Assembly (NCBI GenBank): GCA_040226215.1
Contig: JAVKFF010000102.1
Coordinates: forward strand, 1 to 13,357
Origin: JAVKFF01 sp040226215
Lineage (GTDB): Bacteria; Pseudomonadota; Alphaproteobacteria; DSM-16000; Inquilinaceae
Direction: 5' to 3'
DNA length: 13,357 nt
Part shown: positions 6,205 through 12,328 of the stretch, in pieces
Numbering within the stretch: position 1 is the first letter of the stretch
Layout of the letters: every line of letters starts with the position of its first letter
Notes under the pieces: generated by a model
Told to the model about the DNA's origin: nothing
Database searches by the model: none
The model's input: only the letters and a program-made list of their open reading frames with translations
Translations under genes and position numbers: made by a program

Positions 6205-6222
6205 ATGACGGGCGAACGATGA
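6205..6222 (+). CDS. Possible 5-codon upstream ORF (MTGER)
   Basis: ATG at 6205 is followed by four codons and a TGA at 6220-6222 that overlaps the next ATG (6219) in an ATGA junction. It is very short and without a clear ribosome binding site. Reported only because it chains to the next small ORF. Confidence 0.2.
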   Translation: MTGER

Positions 6223-6257
6223 ACGACCCCTCTGGGCTGGAGATGCGCCGCCGATGA
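6219..6257 (+). CDS. Possible 12-aa leader peptide ahead of the MgtC-type gene
   Basis: ATG at 6219 opens a 12-residue ORF, MNDPSGLEMRRR. Its TGA (6255-6257) overlaps the MgtC-type ATG (6254) as ATGA, the classical arrangement for translational coupling. The GGAG ribosome binding site of the downstream gene (6239-6242) lies inside this ORF. In Salmonella, mgtC is preceded by short leader peptides that control its expression; whether this ORF plays a similar role is inference. Its own Shine-Dalgarno is weak. Confidence 0.35.
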   Translation: MNDPSGLEMRRR

Positions 6258-6718
6258 TCGAGACGAGCTTCACCCTATTGGAGATTTCCCTGCGGCTGGG
6301 CGCGGCCAGCCTCGCCGGGTTCATCATCGGCCTCGACCGCGAGATGACCGACCGGCCGGCCGGCCTGCGCACGCACATGCTGGTCTCGGTCGCCGCGGCG
6401 ATGTTCACGCTGATCTCCTTCGAGATCGTCCTGACCGCGCAGGAACTGGACGGATCCACCAATTCCGATCCGGTCCGCGTGGTCGAGGCCGTGCTGACGG
6501 GTGTCGCCTTCCTCGGCGCCGGCACCATCATCCGGGCGGGACGGAAGGTGCAGGGCGTCACCACCGGGGCCAGCATCTGGCTGGTCGGCGCGCTGGGCGT
6601 CGCCTGCGGCGGCGGCTATTACCTGATCGCGCTCGCCGGAGGCGTGCTGGCTTTCCTCATTCTCACCGTGCTCGGCTTCGTCGAACGCAAGCTCGCGGAG
6701 TCGAGCAAGGACGGCTGA
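6254..6718 (+). CDS. MgtC/SapB-family membrane protein
   Basis: A 154-residue protein matching the N-terminal hydrophobic domain of the MgtC/SapB family. The signature is seen as LAGFIIGLDRE (20-30), RPAGLRTHMLVSV (34-46), EAVLTGVAFLGAGTII (78-93) and GVTTGASIWLVGALGVACGG (101-120), with four or five membrane helices. It lacks the C-terminal cytosolic ACT-like domain of Salmonella MgtC, as is common in this family. MgtC proteins are associated with adaptation to low magnesium and with membrane-energy regulation; the exact role here is unknown. GGAG precedes the ATG by 11 bases. The stop is only three bases from the convergent methyltransferase stop, leaving no room for a terminator between them. 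Confidence 0.92.
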   Translation: MIETSFTLLEISLRLGAASLAGFIIGLDREMTDRPAGLRTHMLVSVAAAMFTLISFEIVLTAQELDGSTNSDPVRVVEAVLTGVAFLGAGTIIRAGRKVQGVTTGASIWLVGALGVACGGGYYLIALAGGVLAFLILTVLGFVERKLAESSKDG

Positions 6719-6721
6719 GGG

Positions 6722-7426
6722 TCAGGTGAACAGGTCGAAGGCGTGGCGCGACGGCACGGCATCCGCCGCCTCCTCGGGCACACCTGCCGGCGGGGTCGGG
6801 ACCAGGTCGTAGTCGCCCGGCCGCTCCAGCGCCCGCCGGCAGGGCGGGATCCAGGCCAGCGGGTAGGCCGGCTCGCCCGCCATCCAGACGAACCAGGCAT
6901 AGGCGGTGGCGGTCGAACCCTTGCCGGCGAGGCGGCCGCGGAAGATCGGCACGCGCTCGGTGAACTGGGCCACCACCGTCGGCGGATGCGGCTTGAAGAT
7001 GCGCCGGTAGCGGGCGACGCCCTCGATCAGCGCGGTGCGGGCGAACATGGCGACGCCGACCCGGGCGATGGCCAGCGACCGCACGATGAAGTCCTCGGCC
7101 AGGCGGAAGGGCGGGTTGGTGATCACCCAGTCGAAACTGCCGGGCGCATAGGGCGTGGTCAGGAAATCGCTGACCTTGCCGTAGCCGTAGTCGTGGATGT
7201 CCGCGGCCTTGACCACGGCGAAATGCTCGCGCAGCACGCGCGCCATGTGGCCGGCGCCGCAGGACGGCTCCAGGCAGGTCTGGCGCGACCAGACCTGCGG
7301 CGGCAGGACATGGGCGAACAGGGCGCGGGTGGCCCAGGGCGGCGTCGGGAAGTCGTCGAGGCTGTCATGCGGCTCGGCGCGCTGCGCCATCACCGCATGG
7401 CTGCGATTGGGAGGTGTGCGCTTCAT
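6722..7426 (-). CDS. SAM-dependent methyltransferase, N6-adenine type (orphan)
   Basis: A 234-residue protein. Visible motifs are DDFPTPPWATRALF (24-37), the SAM-binding motif I CLEPSCGAGHMA (51-62), acidic D76 at the end of the next strand (KAADIHDYG) and the catalytic-type NPPF at 104-107. The NPPF motif with an EPSCGAGH-type motif I is characteristic of N6-adenine DNA methyltransferases, and the DFPTPPWATRAL start resembles phage-borne enzymes. Catalysis on DNA rather than another substrate is inferred. No restriction gene is nearby. The frame is open further upstream, but the ATG at 7426 is chosen because the earlier part is low-complexity and unlike the family. The gene is divergent from iolG across 217 bases; a possible minus-strand -10 box TATCAT covers 7473-7478. 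Confidence 0.85.
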   Translation of the reverse strand: MKRTPPNRSHAVMAQRAEPHDSLDDFPTPPWATRALFAHVLPPQVWSRQTCLEPSCGAGHMARVLREHFAVVKAADIHDYGYGKVSDFLTTPYAPGSFDWVITNPPFRLAEDFIVRSLAIARVGVAMFARTALIEGVARYRRIFKPHPPTVVAQFTERVPIFRGRLAGKGSTATAYAWFVWMAGEPAYPLAWIPPCRRALERPGDYDLVPTPPAGVPEEAADAVPSRHAFDLFT

Positions 7427-7643
7427 GTGCCGTCCCCGATCTCCCGCCCCTGCTGCCGGCCGAATCACCGGCATGATAGCGCCGGGACTCCGACAGGCGA
7501 GCGTATTCGTGGGCGTCCGATCAACTTGTGGGCGCAAGCCCGCCGGTATCGGACAGGGCGCTTGACGGGCGGCCGGGTTTCGCCGAAGCATCCCGGCGCG
7601 ACAGGCGGGCGGTTCCCGCCGGACAATCGAGCACGAGGTCGGG
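7427..7643. other. Divergent intergenic region between methyltransferase and iolG
   Basis: The region contains no gene. On the minus strand TATCAT (7473-7478) is a possible -10 box without a good -35. On the plus side a hairpin GGCGGG (7604-7609) / CCCGCC (7615-7620) sits 23 bases before the iolG start. No GGAA-N6-TTCC site is present here, unlike the other inositol-region promoters in the window. Confidence 0.4.
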
Positions 7644-8633
7644 ATGACGGTACGGTTTGCCCTGCTCGGCGCGGGGCGCATCGGCAAGGTGCATGCGCGC
7701 GCCATCGCCAGCCAGCCGGCGGCGCGGCTGGCGGCGGTCTTCGATCCGGTGTCGGCCGCCGCGGCGGCGATCGCCGGGCAGTATGGCTGTCAGGTGCGCG
7801 ACCTGGCGGAGGTCGAGGCGGCGGACGATATCGACGCCGTGGTCATCGCCACGCCGACCAACACCCATGCCGAGCTGATCGAGCGCTTCGCGCGCGCCGG
7901 CAAGGCGATCTTCTGCGAGAAGCCGATCGATCTCGGCCTGGAGCGCGTGCGCGCCTGCCTCGCGGTCGTGGAGGAGACCGGCGCCCGCCTGATGATCGGC
8001 TTCAACCGGCGCTTCGACCCGCACTTCCTGGCGCTGAAGGCGGCCATCGACGAAGGCCGGGTCGGCGATGTGGAGCAGATCGTGATCACCTCGCGCGACC
8101 CGGCGCCGCCGCCGCCGGACTACATCGCCGGTTCGGGCGGCATGTTCCGCGACATGTCCATCCACGATTTCGACATGGCGCGCTTCCTCTTGGGCGAGGA
8201 GCCGGTCGAGGTGGCGGCCCAGGCGGCGGCCCTGGTGGACAGCCGCATCGGCGACGCGGGCGACGTCGACACCGCCTCGATCCTGCTGCGGACGGCTGGC
8301 GGCCGGCAGTGCCTGATCGCCAACTCCCGCCGCGCCACCTATGGCTACGACCAGCGCATCGAGGTGCTGGGCTCCAAGGGCATGGTGCGGGCGGAAAACC
8401 AGCGGCCGGTCTCCATCGAACTGGCCAATGCCGACGGCTTCACCCGGCCGCCGCTCCACGACTTCTTCATGACCCGTTACGTCGCCGCCTATGCGGCGGA
8501 GATCGCCGCCTTCGTCGAGGCGCTGACCGCTGGCGGTGCGCTGACGCCGACCGGCGAGGACGGCCTCAAGGCGCTGGAGATCGCCGAGGCGGCACTGGCC
8601 GCCGCGACCGACGGCCGGATCGTCCGGCTCTGA
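7644..8633 (+). CDS. iolG: Inositol 2-dehydrogenase (Gfo/Idh/MocA family)
   Basis: A 329-residue NAD-dependent dehydrogenase that would oxidise myo-inositol to 2-keto-myo-inositol (scyllo-inosose), the first step of inositol catabolism. The N-terminal Rossmann fold has GAGRIGKVHA (10-19). The family motif CEKPIDL lies at 91-97, and GGMFRDMSIHDFDMARFLLG at 165-184. K93, D170 and H174 line up with the Lys-Asp-His catalytic set (Lys97, Asp172, His176) of Bacillus subtilis IolG. The GFNRRFDPHF segment (119-128) is typical of inositol dehydrogenases. GAGG precedes the ATG. purU follows 51 bases downstream, suggesting one transcript. A related polyol or sugar substrate cannot be excluded from sequence alone. 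Confidence 0.88.
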   Translation: MTVRFALLGAGRIGKVHARAIASQPAARLAAVFDPVSAAAAAIAGQYGCQVRDLAEVEAADDIDAVVIATPTNTHAELIERFARAGKAIFCEKPIDLGLERVRACLAVVEETGARLMIGFNRRFDPHFLALKAAIDEGRVGDVEQIVITSRDPAPPPPDYIAGSGGMFRDMSIHDFDMARFLLGEEPVEVAAQAAALVDSRIGDAGDVDTASILLRTAGGRQCLIANSRRATYGYDQRIEVLGSKGMVRAENQRPVSIELANADGFTRPPLHDFFMTRYVAAYAAEIAAFVEALTAGGALTPTGEDGLKALEIAEAALAAATDGRIVRL

Positions 8634-8684
8634 CCGCCTCTCCCCAACTCGACCTTCCCCGATACCGAACCAGGAAGACGGACC

Positions 8685-9545
8685 ATGGCGCATGCGGAGT
8701 TCGTGCTGACCCTGTCCTGCCAGGACCGCCCCGGCATCGTCGCCGCGGTGACGACGGAGCTGGCGGCGCTGGGCGCCAACATCGCCGCCTCCAACCAGTT
8801 CTGGGACCGGCAGACCGACCGCTTCTTCATGCGCATCGCCTTCACCGCGCCCCGGGACACGGCGCGCGAGGACGTGGATCGCGCGCTGGCCCCGGCCATC
8901 GAGCGCTTCGGGATGAAGGCGGCGGTGAGCGACGTCGCGCGGCGGCCGCGCCTGGTGATCATGGTCTCGAAATTCGACCACGCCATGGAGCACCTGCTCT
9001 ACCAGATCCGGGTCGGCTGGCTGGCGGCGGACGTGGCGGCGATCGTCTCCAACCACACCGACAGCCGGGCGTCGGCGGAGGCCCAGGGCATCGCGTTTCA
9101 CCACTGGCCGGTGACCAGGGACAACAAGGACGAGCAGGAGGCCCGGCTGCTGGACCTGGTGCACGGGAGCGGCGCCGACCTGGTGGTGCTGGCGCGCTAC
9201 ATGCAGGTGCTGTCGGACCGGCTGTCGACCCGGCTCTACGGCCGCATCATCAACATCCACCACAGCTTCCTGCCCAGCTTCAAGGGCGCCAGGCCCTACC
9301 ACCAGGCGCATGAGCGCGGGGTCAAGCTGATCGGCGCCACGGCGCACTACGTGACGCCCGATCTGGACGAGGGGCCGATCATCGAGCAGGAGACCGAACG
9401 GGTGACCCACGCCATGACGGCGGAGGATTTCGTCGCCACGGGCCGCGACATCGAGTCCCGCGTGCTGGCCCGCGCGGTGAAGCTGCACCTGGAGCACCGG
9501 GTGATGCTGAACGGCCACAAGACCGTGGTGTTCGCCAACAGCTGA
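8685..9545 (+). CDS. purU: Formyltetrahydrofolate deformylase
   Basis: A 286-residue enzyme that hydrolyses 10-formyltetrahydrofolate to formate and tetrahydrofolate in the cytoplasm, balancing one-carbon pools. An N-terminal ACT regulatory domain spans about residues 4-85 (LSCQDRPGIVAAVTTELAAL). The formyltransferase-type domain follows from about 88 (PRLVIMVSKFDHAMEHLLYQ). Catalytic residues are in place: N190 and H192 in INIHHSFLPSFKGARPYHQA, H221, and D228 in YVTPDLDEGPIIEQE, equivalent to N106, H108, H137 and D144 of E. coli PurN. Length matches the family. AGGAAG precedes the ATG by seven bases. It lies between iolG (51 bases upstream) and a GNAT gene (12 bases downstream), a likely operon. 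The metabolic link to inositol use is not obvious. Confidence 0.96.
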   Translation: MAHAEFVLTLSCQDRPGIVAAVTTELAALGANIAASNQFWDRQTDRFFMRIAFTAPRDTAREDVDRALAPAIERFGMKAAVSDVARRPRLVIMVSKFDHAMEHLLYQIRVGWLAADVAAIVSNHTDSRASAEAQGIAFHHWPVTRDNKDEQEARLLDLVHGSGADLVVLARYMQVLSDRLSTRLYGRIINIHHSFLPSFKGARPYHQAHERGVKLIGATAHYVTPDLDEGPIIEQETERVTHAMTAEDFVATGRDIESRVLARAVKLHLEHRVMLNGHKTVVFANS

Positions 9546-9557
9546 GGTGGGAGCGCC

Positions 9558-10055
9558 ATGAGCATACGCGACGAAGCGCCGGCCGACCGGGCCGTCATCC
9601 GCCAGATCATCGAGGCCGCCTTCGCGGGAACACCCCATGGATCCGGCACCGAAGGGGCGATCGTCGACGCGTTGCGCGAGACCGGGACCTTGACCGTGTC
9701 GCTGGTCGCCGAGGCCGATGGCCAGATCGTCGGCCATGTGGCTCTCTCGCCCGTCACCGTCGCGGGTGAGGATGTCGGCTGGTTCGGCCTCGGCCCGGTC
9801 TCGGTCCGGCCCGAGCGCCAGGGGCAGGGCATTGGCGGTGCGCTTGTCCGCGCGGGCCTGACGCGGCTGCGCGCGCAGGGCGCCCGGGGCTGCGTGGTCC
9901 TCGGCGATCCCGGCTACTACCGGCGCTTCGGCTTCACGCACGATCCCGCCCTGCGGTTCGCGGGGGCGCCGCCCGAATACTTCCTGCGCCTGTCGTTCTC
10001 GGGGACGCCGCCGGCCGGAGAGGTGATCTACCAGCCCGCGTTCCACGACGCCTGA
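9558..10055 (+). CDS. GNAT-family N-acetyltransferase (YhbS-like)
   Basis: A 165-residue acetyltransferase. It starts MSIRDEAPADRAVIRQIIEA, as is typical for the YhbS-like group. The acetyl-CoA-binding motif is VRPERQGQGIGGALVRAGL (83-101, with Q88, G91 and G93), and a later GDPGYYRRFGF (116-126) is characteristic of this subgroup. GGGAG lies four bases before the ATG at 9558. The gene begins 12 bases after purU and ends 13 bases before the stop of the convergent oxidoreductase. The acetyl acceptor is unknown. Another GNAT domain in this window (the MarR fusion) is not closely similar. Confidence 0.9.
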   Translation: MSIRDEAPADRAVIRQIIEAAFAGTPHGSGTEGAIVDALRETGTLTVSLVAEADGQIVGHVALSPVTVAGEDVGWFGLGPVSVRPERQGQGIGGALVRAGLTRLRAQGARGCVVLGDPGYYRRFGFTHDPALRFAGAPPEYFLRLSFSGTPPAGEVIYQPAFHDA

Positions 10056-10068
10056 GCGCGGCCTTCCC

Positions 10069-11202
10069 TCAGAGCGCGACGCGCCGGCCGCCCTCGGCGG
10101 CGGAGCGGGCGATGGCGTGGATCACCCGCTCGATCTGGAGCGCGGCGGCGAAGTCGGGGTGCGGTGTCTCGCGCCCGGCGACGGCGCGCAGCAGATGCGC
10201 CACCTCCACCGTCTTCTGGTCGTTGAAGCCGAGGCCGTGGCCGGGGGCGGGCAGGAAGGCGTCATAGGGCGGGTGGGCCGGACCGCTGAGGATGGTCTTG
10301 AAGCCATGCAGCGCCTTGTCGGGCCCGGCCTGGAAGAGCCGCAGCTCGTTCATGCGCTCCTGGTCGAAGGCCAGCATGCCGGCGTCGCCGTGCAGTTCCC
10401 AGGCGAGCCGGCCCTTGCGACCCCAGGCGACGCGCGAGGTGGTGATCATGCCGGAGATGCCCGAACGGAAGCGCACCAGCGCGGTGGCGATGTCGTCATT
10501 GTCGACCGATCCGGCGACGCCGCTCCCTGCTGTCCCGGGCGGCACCGTCCGTTCGGCGTGCACGGTCTCCACGTCGGCGACCAGCGAGGCGATGGGGCCG
10601 GCCAGGTGGGTGGCGACGCTGACCAGGTGGCAGCCCATGTCGCCGAGCGCGCCGAGCCCGGCCTCCGCCCGGCGGCAGCGCCACGACCAGGGCAGGCCGG
10701 GATCGGCCATGTAGTCCTCGTCGACGATGCCGCGGAAATGGATCGGCCGGCCGATGGCGCCATCGCCGACCAGGCGGGCGGCGTGGATCAGCGCCGGGTT
10801 GCGCAGGTAGTTGTAGCCCACCAGGGTGACGGTGCCGGCGGTGGCGGCCGCCGCCGCCATCTCCTCCGCCTCCTCCAGCGTCAGCGACAGCGGCTTCTCG
10901 CAGTAGACGTGCTTGCCGGCGGCGAGCGCGGCCAGCGCCATCTCCCGATGCAGGCTGTTTGGCGTGGTGATGGCCACCACGTCGACGGCGGGGTCGGCGA
11001 CCAGGGCGCGCCAGTCGTCGACGGCGCGGGCGAAGCCGAACTGGCGCGCGGCCGCCTCGGCCCGGGAGGCCGGCACGTCGCAGAGCACGGCGAGACGCGG
11101 CGCGGGCACGTCGGCGAAGACGGCGGAGACGGCGCGGTAGGCCAGCGCGTGGCACTTGCCCATGAAGCCGGTGCCGATCAGGCCGATGCCGATGCCGTCC
11201 AT
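10069..11202 (-). CDS. Gfo/Idh/MocA-family NAD(P)-dependent oxidoreductase
   Basis: A 377-residue dehydrogenase. The N-terminal Rossmann motif is IGLIGTGFMGKCHALAYR (6-23). CEKPLSLTLEEAEEM lies at 101-115 with K103, and LGDMGCHLVSVATHL at 186-200 places D188 and H192 in the family catalytic D-x-x-x-H arrangement. It is longer than IolG and carries an IVDEDYMADPGLPWSWRC segment (159-176) typical of a different subgroup, so it probably acts on another inositol or sugar derivative, perhaps a later or stereoisomer-specific step. The ATG at 11202 is chosen; a TTG at 11217 would add five unlikely residues. It is divergent from the RpiR-type gene, with a GGAA-N6-TTCC site between them. No gene symbol can be assigned. 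Confidence 0.9.
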   Translation of the reverse strand: MDGIGIGLIGTGFMGKCHALAYRAVSAVFADVPAPRLAVLCDVPASRAEAAARQFGFARAVDDWRALVADPAVDVVAITTPNSLHREMALAALAAGKHVYCEKPLSLTLEEAEEMAAAAATAGTVTLVGYNYLRNPALIHAARLVGDGAIGRPIHFRGIVDEDYMADPGLPWSWRCRRAEAGLGALGDMGCHLVSVATHLAGPIASLVADVETVHAERTVPPGTAGSGVAGSVDNDDIATALVRFRSGISGMITTSRVAWGRKGRLAWELHGDAGMLAFDQERMNELRLFQAGPDKALHGFKTILSGPAHPPYDAFLPAPGHGLGFNDQKTVEVAHLLRAVAGRETPHPDFAAALQIERVIHAIARSAAEGGRRVAL

Positions 11203-11219
11203 GCCGTGCCCCCACAAAA

Positions 11220-11235
11220 TGGAACAAATGTTCCA
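11220..11235. promoter_or_regulatory. Candidate RpiR/IolR operator (GGAA-N6-TTCC), divergent site
   Basis: TGGAACA (11220-11226), AA, TGTTCCA (11229-11235) is a perfect 7+7 inverted repeat fitting GGAA-N6-TTCC, the motif proposed for the RpiR-family IolR of Sinorhizobium meliloti. It lies 18 bases before the minus-strand oxidoreductase start. A perfect minus-strand TTGACA at 11264-11269 would place the site near that gene's transcription start, though no good -10 box is visible. The plus-strand regulator starts at 11332. Confidence 0.65.
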
Positions 11236-11331
11236 CGAATGCTTGCGCCCTTCCGCCGCCGGCTGTCAAGATCGTCCCCGCCTGCAGGCGGGAGCGTCGG
11301 CGGGCAAGCGGGAGGGGATACCGGATCGGGC

Positions 11332-12150
11332 ATGACGACGGACGCGACGCCACAGGATTACGAACGGCTGCAGAGCCGGCTGACCGAACTGCACGCCACG
11401 CTGCCCAAGCGGCTGCGGCAATGCGCGGAGTACGTCCTGCGCGACCCCGACCGGGTGGCCTTCGACACCGTGGCGCAGGCAGCGGCCGCGGCGGAGGTGC
11501 AGCCCTCGGCGATGATCCGCTTCTCCAAGCTGCTCGGCTATTCCGGCTTCTCGGAGATGCAGCAGGTTTTCCGCATGCGCCTGTCGGGCATCTGGCCCGA
11601 CTACCCGACCCGGCTGGAGCGGCTGCGCGCGGCGGGCGCGGAGTCGCCGGAGGGCCTGCTGGCCGAGTTCGCCGAGGTCTCGCGCCTGTCGCTGGAGCGG
11701 CTGACCGCCCGCATCGCCCCGGAAACCCTGCGTCTCGCCGTCGACCGGCTGACCGGGGCGCGGCTGATCCACGTGGTCGGCCTGCGCCGCGCCTACGCCG
11801 TGGCGACCTATCTCGCCTACGCCCTGCAGCGGGTCGGCCGGCCGACCGTGCTGCACGAGACCGGCGGCGCGCTGGAGCAGACGGCCCTGTTCAACCCCGG
11901 CGACGCGATGCTGGCGATCTCCTTCCAGCCCTATACCGGGCAGACCATCGCGCTGGCGGAGACGGCGCGGGCCGGCGGCGTGGCCGTGGTGGCGATCACC
12001 GACAGCGCCGTCAGCCCGCTGGCCAAGCATGCCGACGTGGTGCTGGAGGTCGAGGAGCCCGATGTCGGCGCCTTCCGCTCGCTGTCGGCCACCTTCTGCC
12101 TGGCGACCACGCTGGCGGTCGCCACAGGGGCGCGGCAGGCCGCGGGCTGA
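11332..12150 (+). CDS. RpiR-family transcriptional regulator (probable inositol regulator)
   Basis: A 272-residue regulator with the RpiR layout. An N-terminal helix-turn-helix domain occupies about residues 10-85 (LPKRLRQCAEYVLRDPDRVA, then AQAAAAAEVQPSAMIRFSKLLGYSGFSEMQ). A C-terminal SIS sugar-phosphate-binding domain spans about 130-260 (LIHVVGLRRAYAVATYLAYA, ISFQPYTGQTIALAETARAGGVAVVAITD). The ATG at 11332 is the only sensible start; a GGAGGGG lies 14 bases upstream, farther than usual. Placement between a Gfo/Idh oxidoreductase and a sugar-binding-protein gene, each with GGAA-N6-TTCC sites, suggests it is an IolR-like repressor responding to an inositol-derived phosphate or keto intermediate. 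The ligand is inferred, not seen. Confidence 0.92.
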   Translation: MTTDATPQDYERLQSRLTELHATLPKRLRQCAEYVLRDPDRVAFDTVAQAAAAAEVQPSAMIRFSKLLGYSGFSEMQQVFRMRLSGIWPDYPTRLERLRAAGAESPEGLLAEFAEVSRLSLERLTARIAPETLRLAVDRLTGARLIHVVGLRRAYAVATYLAYALQRVGRPTVLHETGGALEQTALFNPGDAMLAISFQPYTGQTIALAETARAGGVAVVAITDSAVSPLAKHADVVLEVEEPDVGAFRSLSATFCLATTLAVATGARQAAG

Positions 12151-12165
12151 GACCGTCGCCCGCTT

Positions 12166-12190
12166 GGAACGCCCGTTCCGAATTCGGAAC
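12166..12190. promoter_or_regulatory. Compound palindromes upstream of the binding-protein gene
   Basis: GGAA (12166-12169), CGCCCG, TTCC (12176-12179) is another GGAA-N6-TTCC site with 5-bp arms GGAAC/GTTCC. Its right arm is shared with a perfect 16-bp palindrome, GTTCCGAATTCGGAAC, at 12175-12190. The centre lies 49 bases upstream of the centre of the proximal site at 12214-12229, so a looped or cooperative complex is possible. Confidence 0.5.
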
Positions 12191-12197
12191 TTTCGAA

Positions 12198-12226
12198 TTG
12201 CCCGAATTGGTTTTGGAATGTACATT
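12198..12226 (+). promoter_or_regulatory. Candidate promoter of the sugar-binding-protein gene
   Basis: TTGCCC at 12198-12203 (4/6 match to -35), 17 bases, then TACATT at 12221-12226 (4/6 match to -10). The -10 lies inside the palindrome at 12214-12229. The leader would be about 95 bases long and contains a small hairpin GCCCT (12233-12237) / AGGGC (12241-12245). Confidence 0.4.
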
Positions 12227-12229
12227 CCA
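12214..12229. promoter_or_regulatory. Candidate RpiR/IolR operator over the -10 box
   Basis: TGGAATGT (12214-12221) and ACATTCCA (12222-12229) form a perfect 16-bp palindrome fitting GGAA-N6-TTCC. It covers the candidate -10 box of the binding-protein gene, the position expected for a repressor. It shares TGGAA...TTCCA arms with the site at 11220-11235. Confidence 0.65.
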
Positions 12230-12328
12230 TGAGCCCTCAAAGGGCGCTGCTTTCGACGAAGCCTTCGGCGGCGTAACCCCGGTGCGCCGTCCAGCCGGAA
12301 AACCCGGGGGACAATGGGAGGAACACCA

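Noticed and set aside
4112..6205. A 697-codon open frame on the minus strand
   Set aside because: It is antisense to the MarR-GNAT and DMT genes, both of which have clear domain motifs. Its composition (rich in Q, R, H, G, A) is what GC-rich third positions produce in the opposite frame, and its AGNLL repeats are the reverse image of the 15-bp repeats.
6743..9313. An 856-codon open frame on the plus strand
   Set aside because: It is antisense to the methyltransferase in its first part and out of frame with iolG and purU in the rest. It has no domain motifs, and its composition is Gly/Arg/Ala-rich.
7521..10046. An 841-codon open frame on the minus strand
   Set aside because: It is antisense to iolG, purU and the GNAT gene, which are recognisable enzymes with catalytic residues in place. 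The long frame is an effect of high GC content.
10117..11331. N-terminal extension of the RpiR-type gene's open frame by about 400 codons
   Set aside because: The extension is antisense to the second Gfo/Idh oxidoreductase and shows no domain. RpiR regulators are about 280 residues, which matches the start at 11332.
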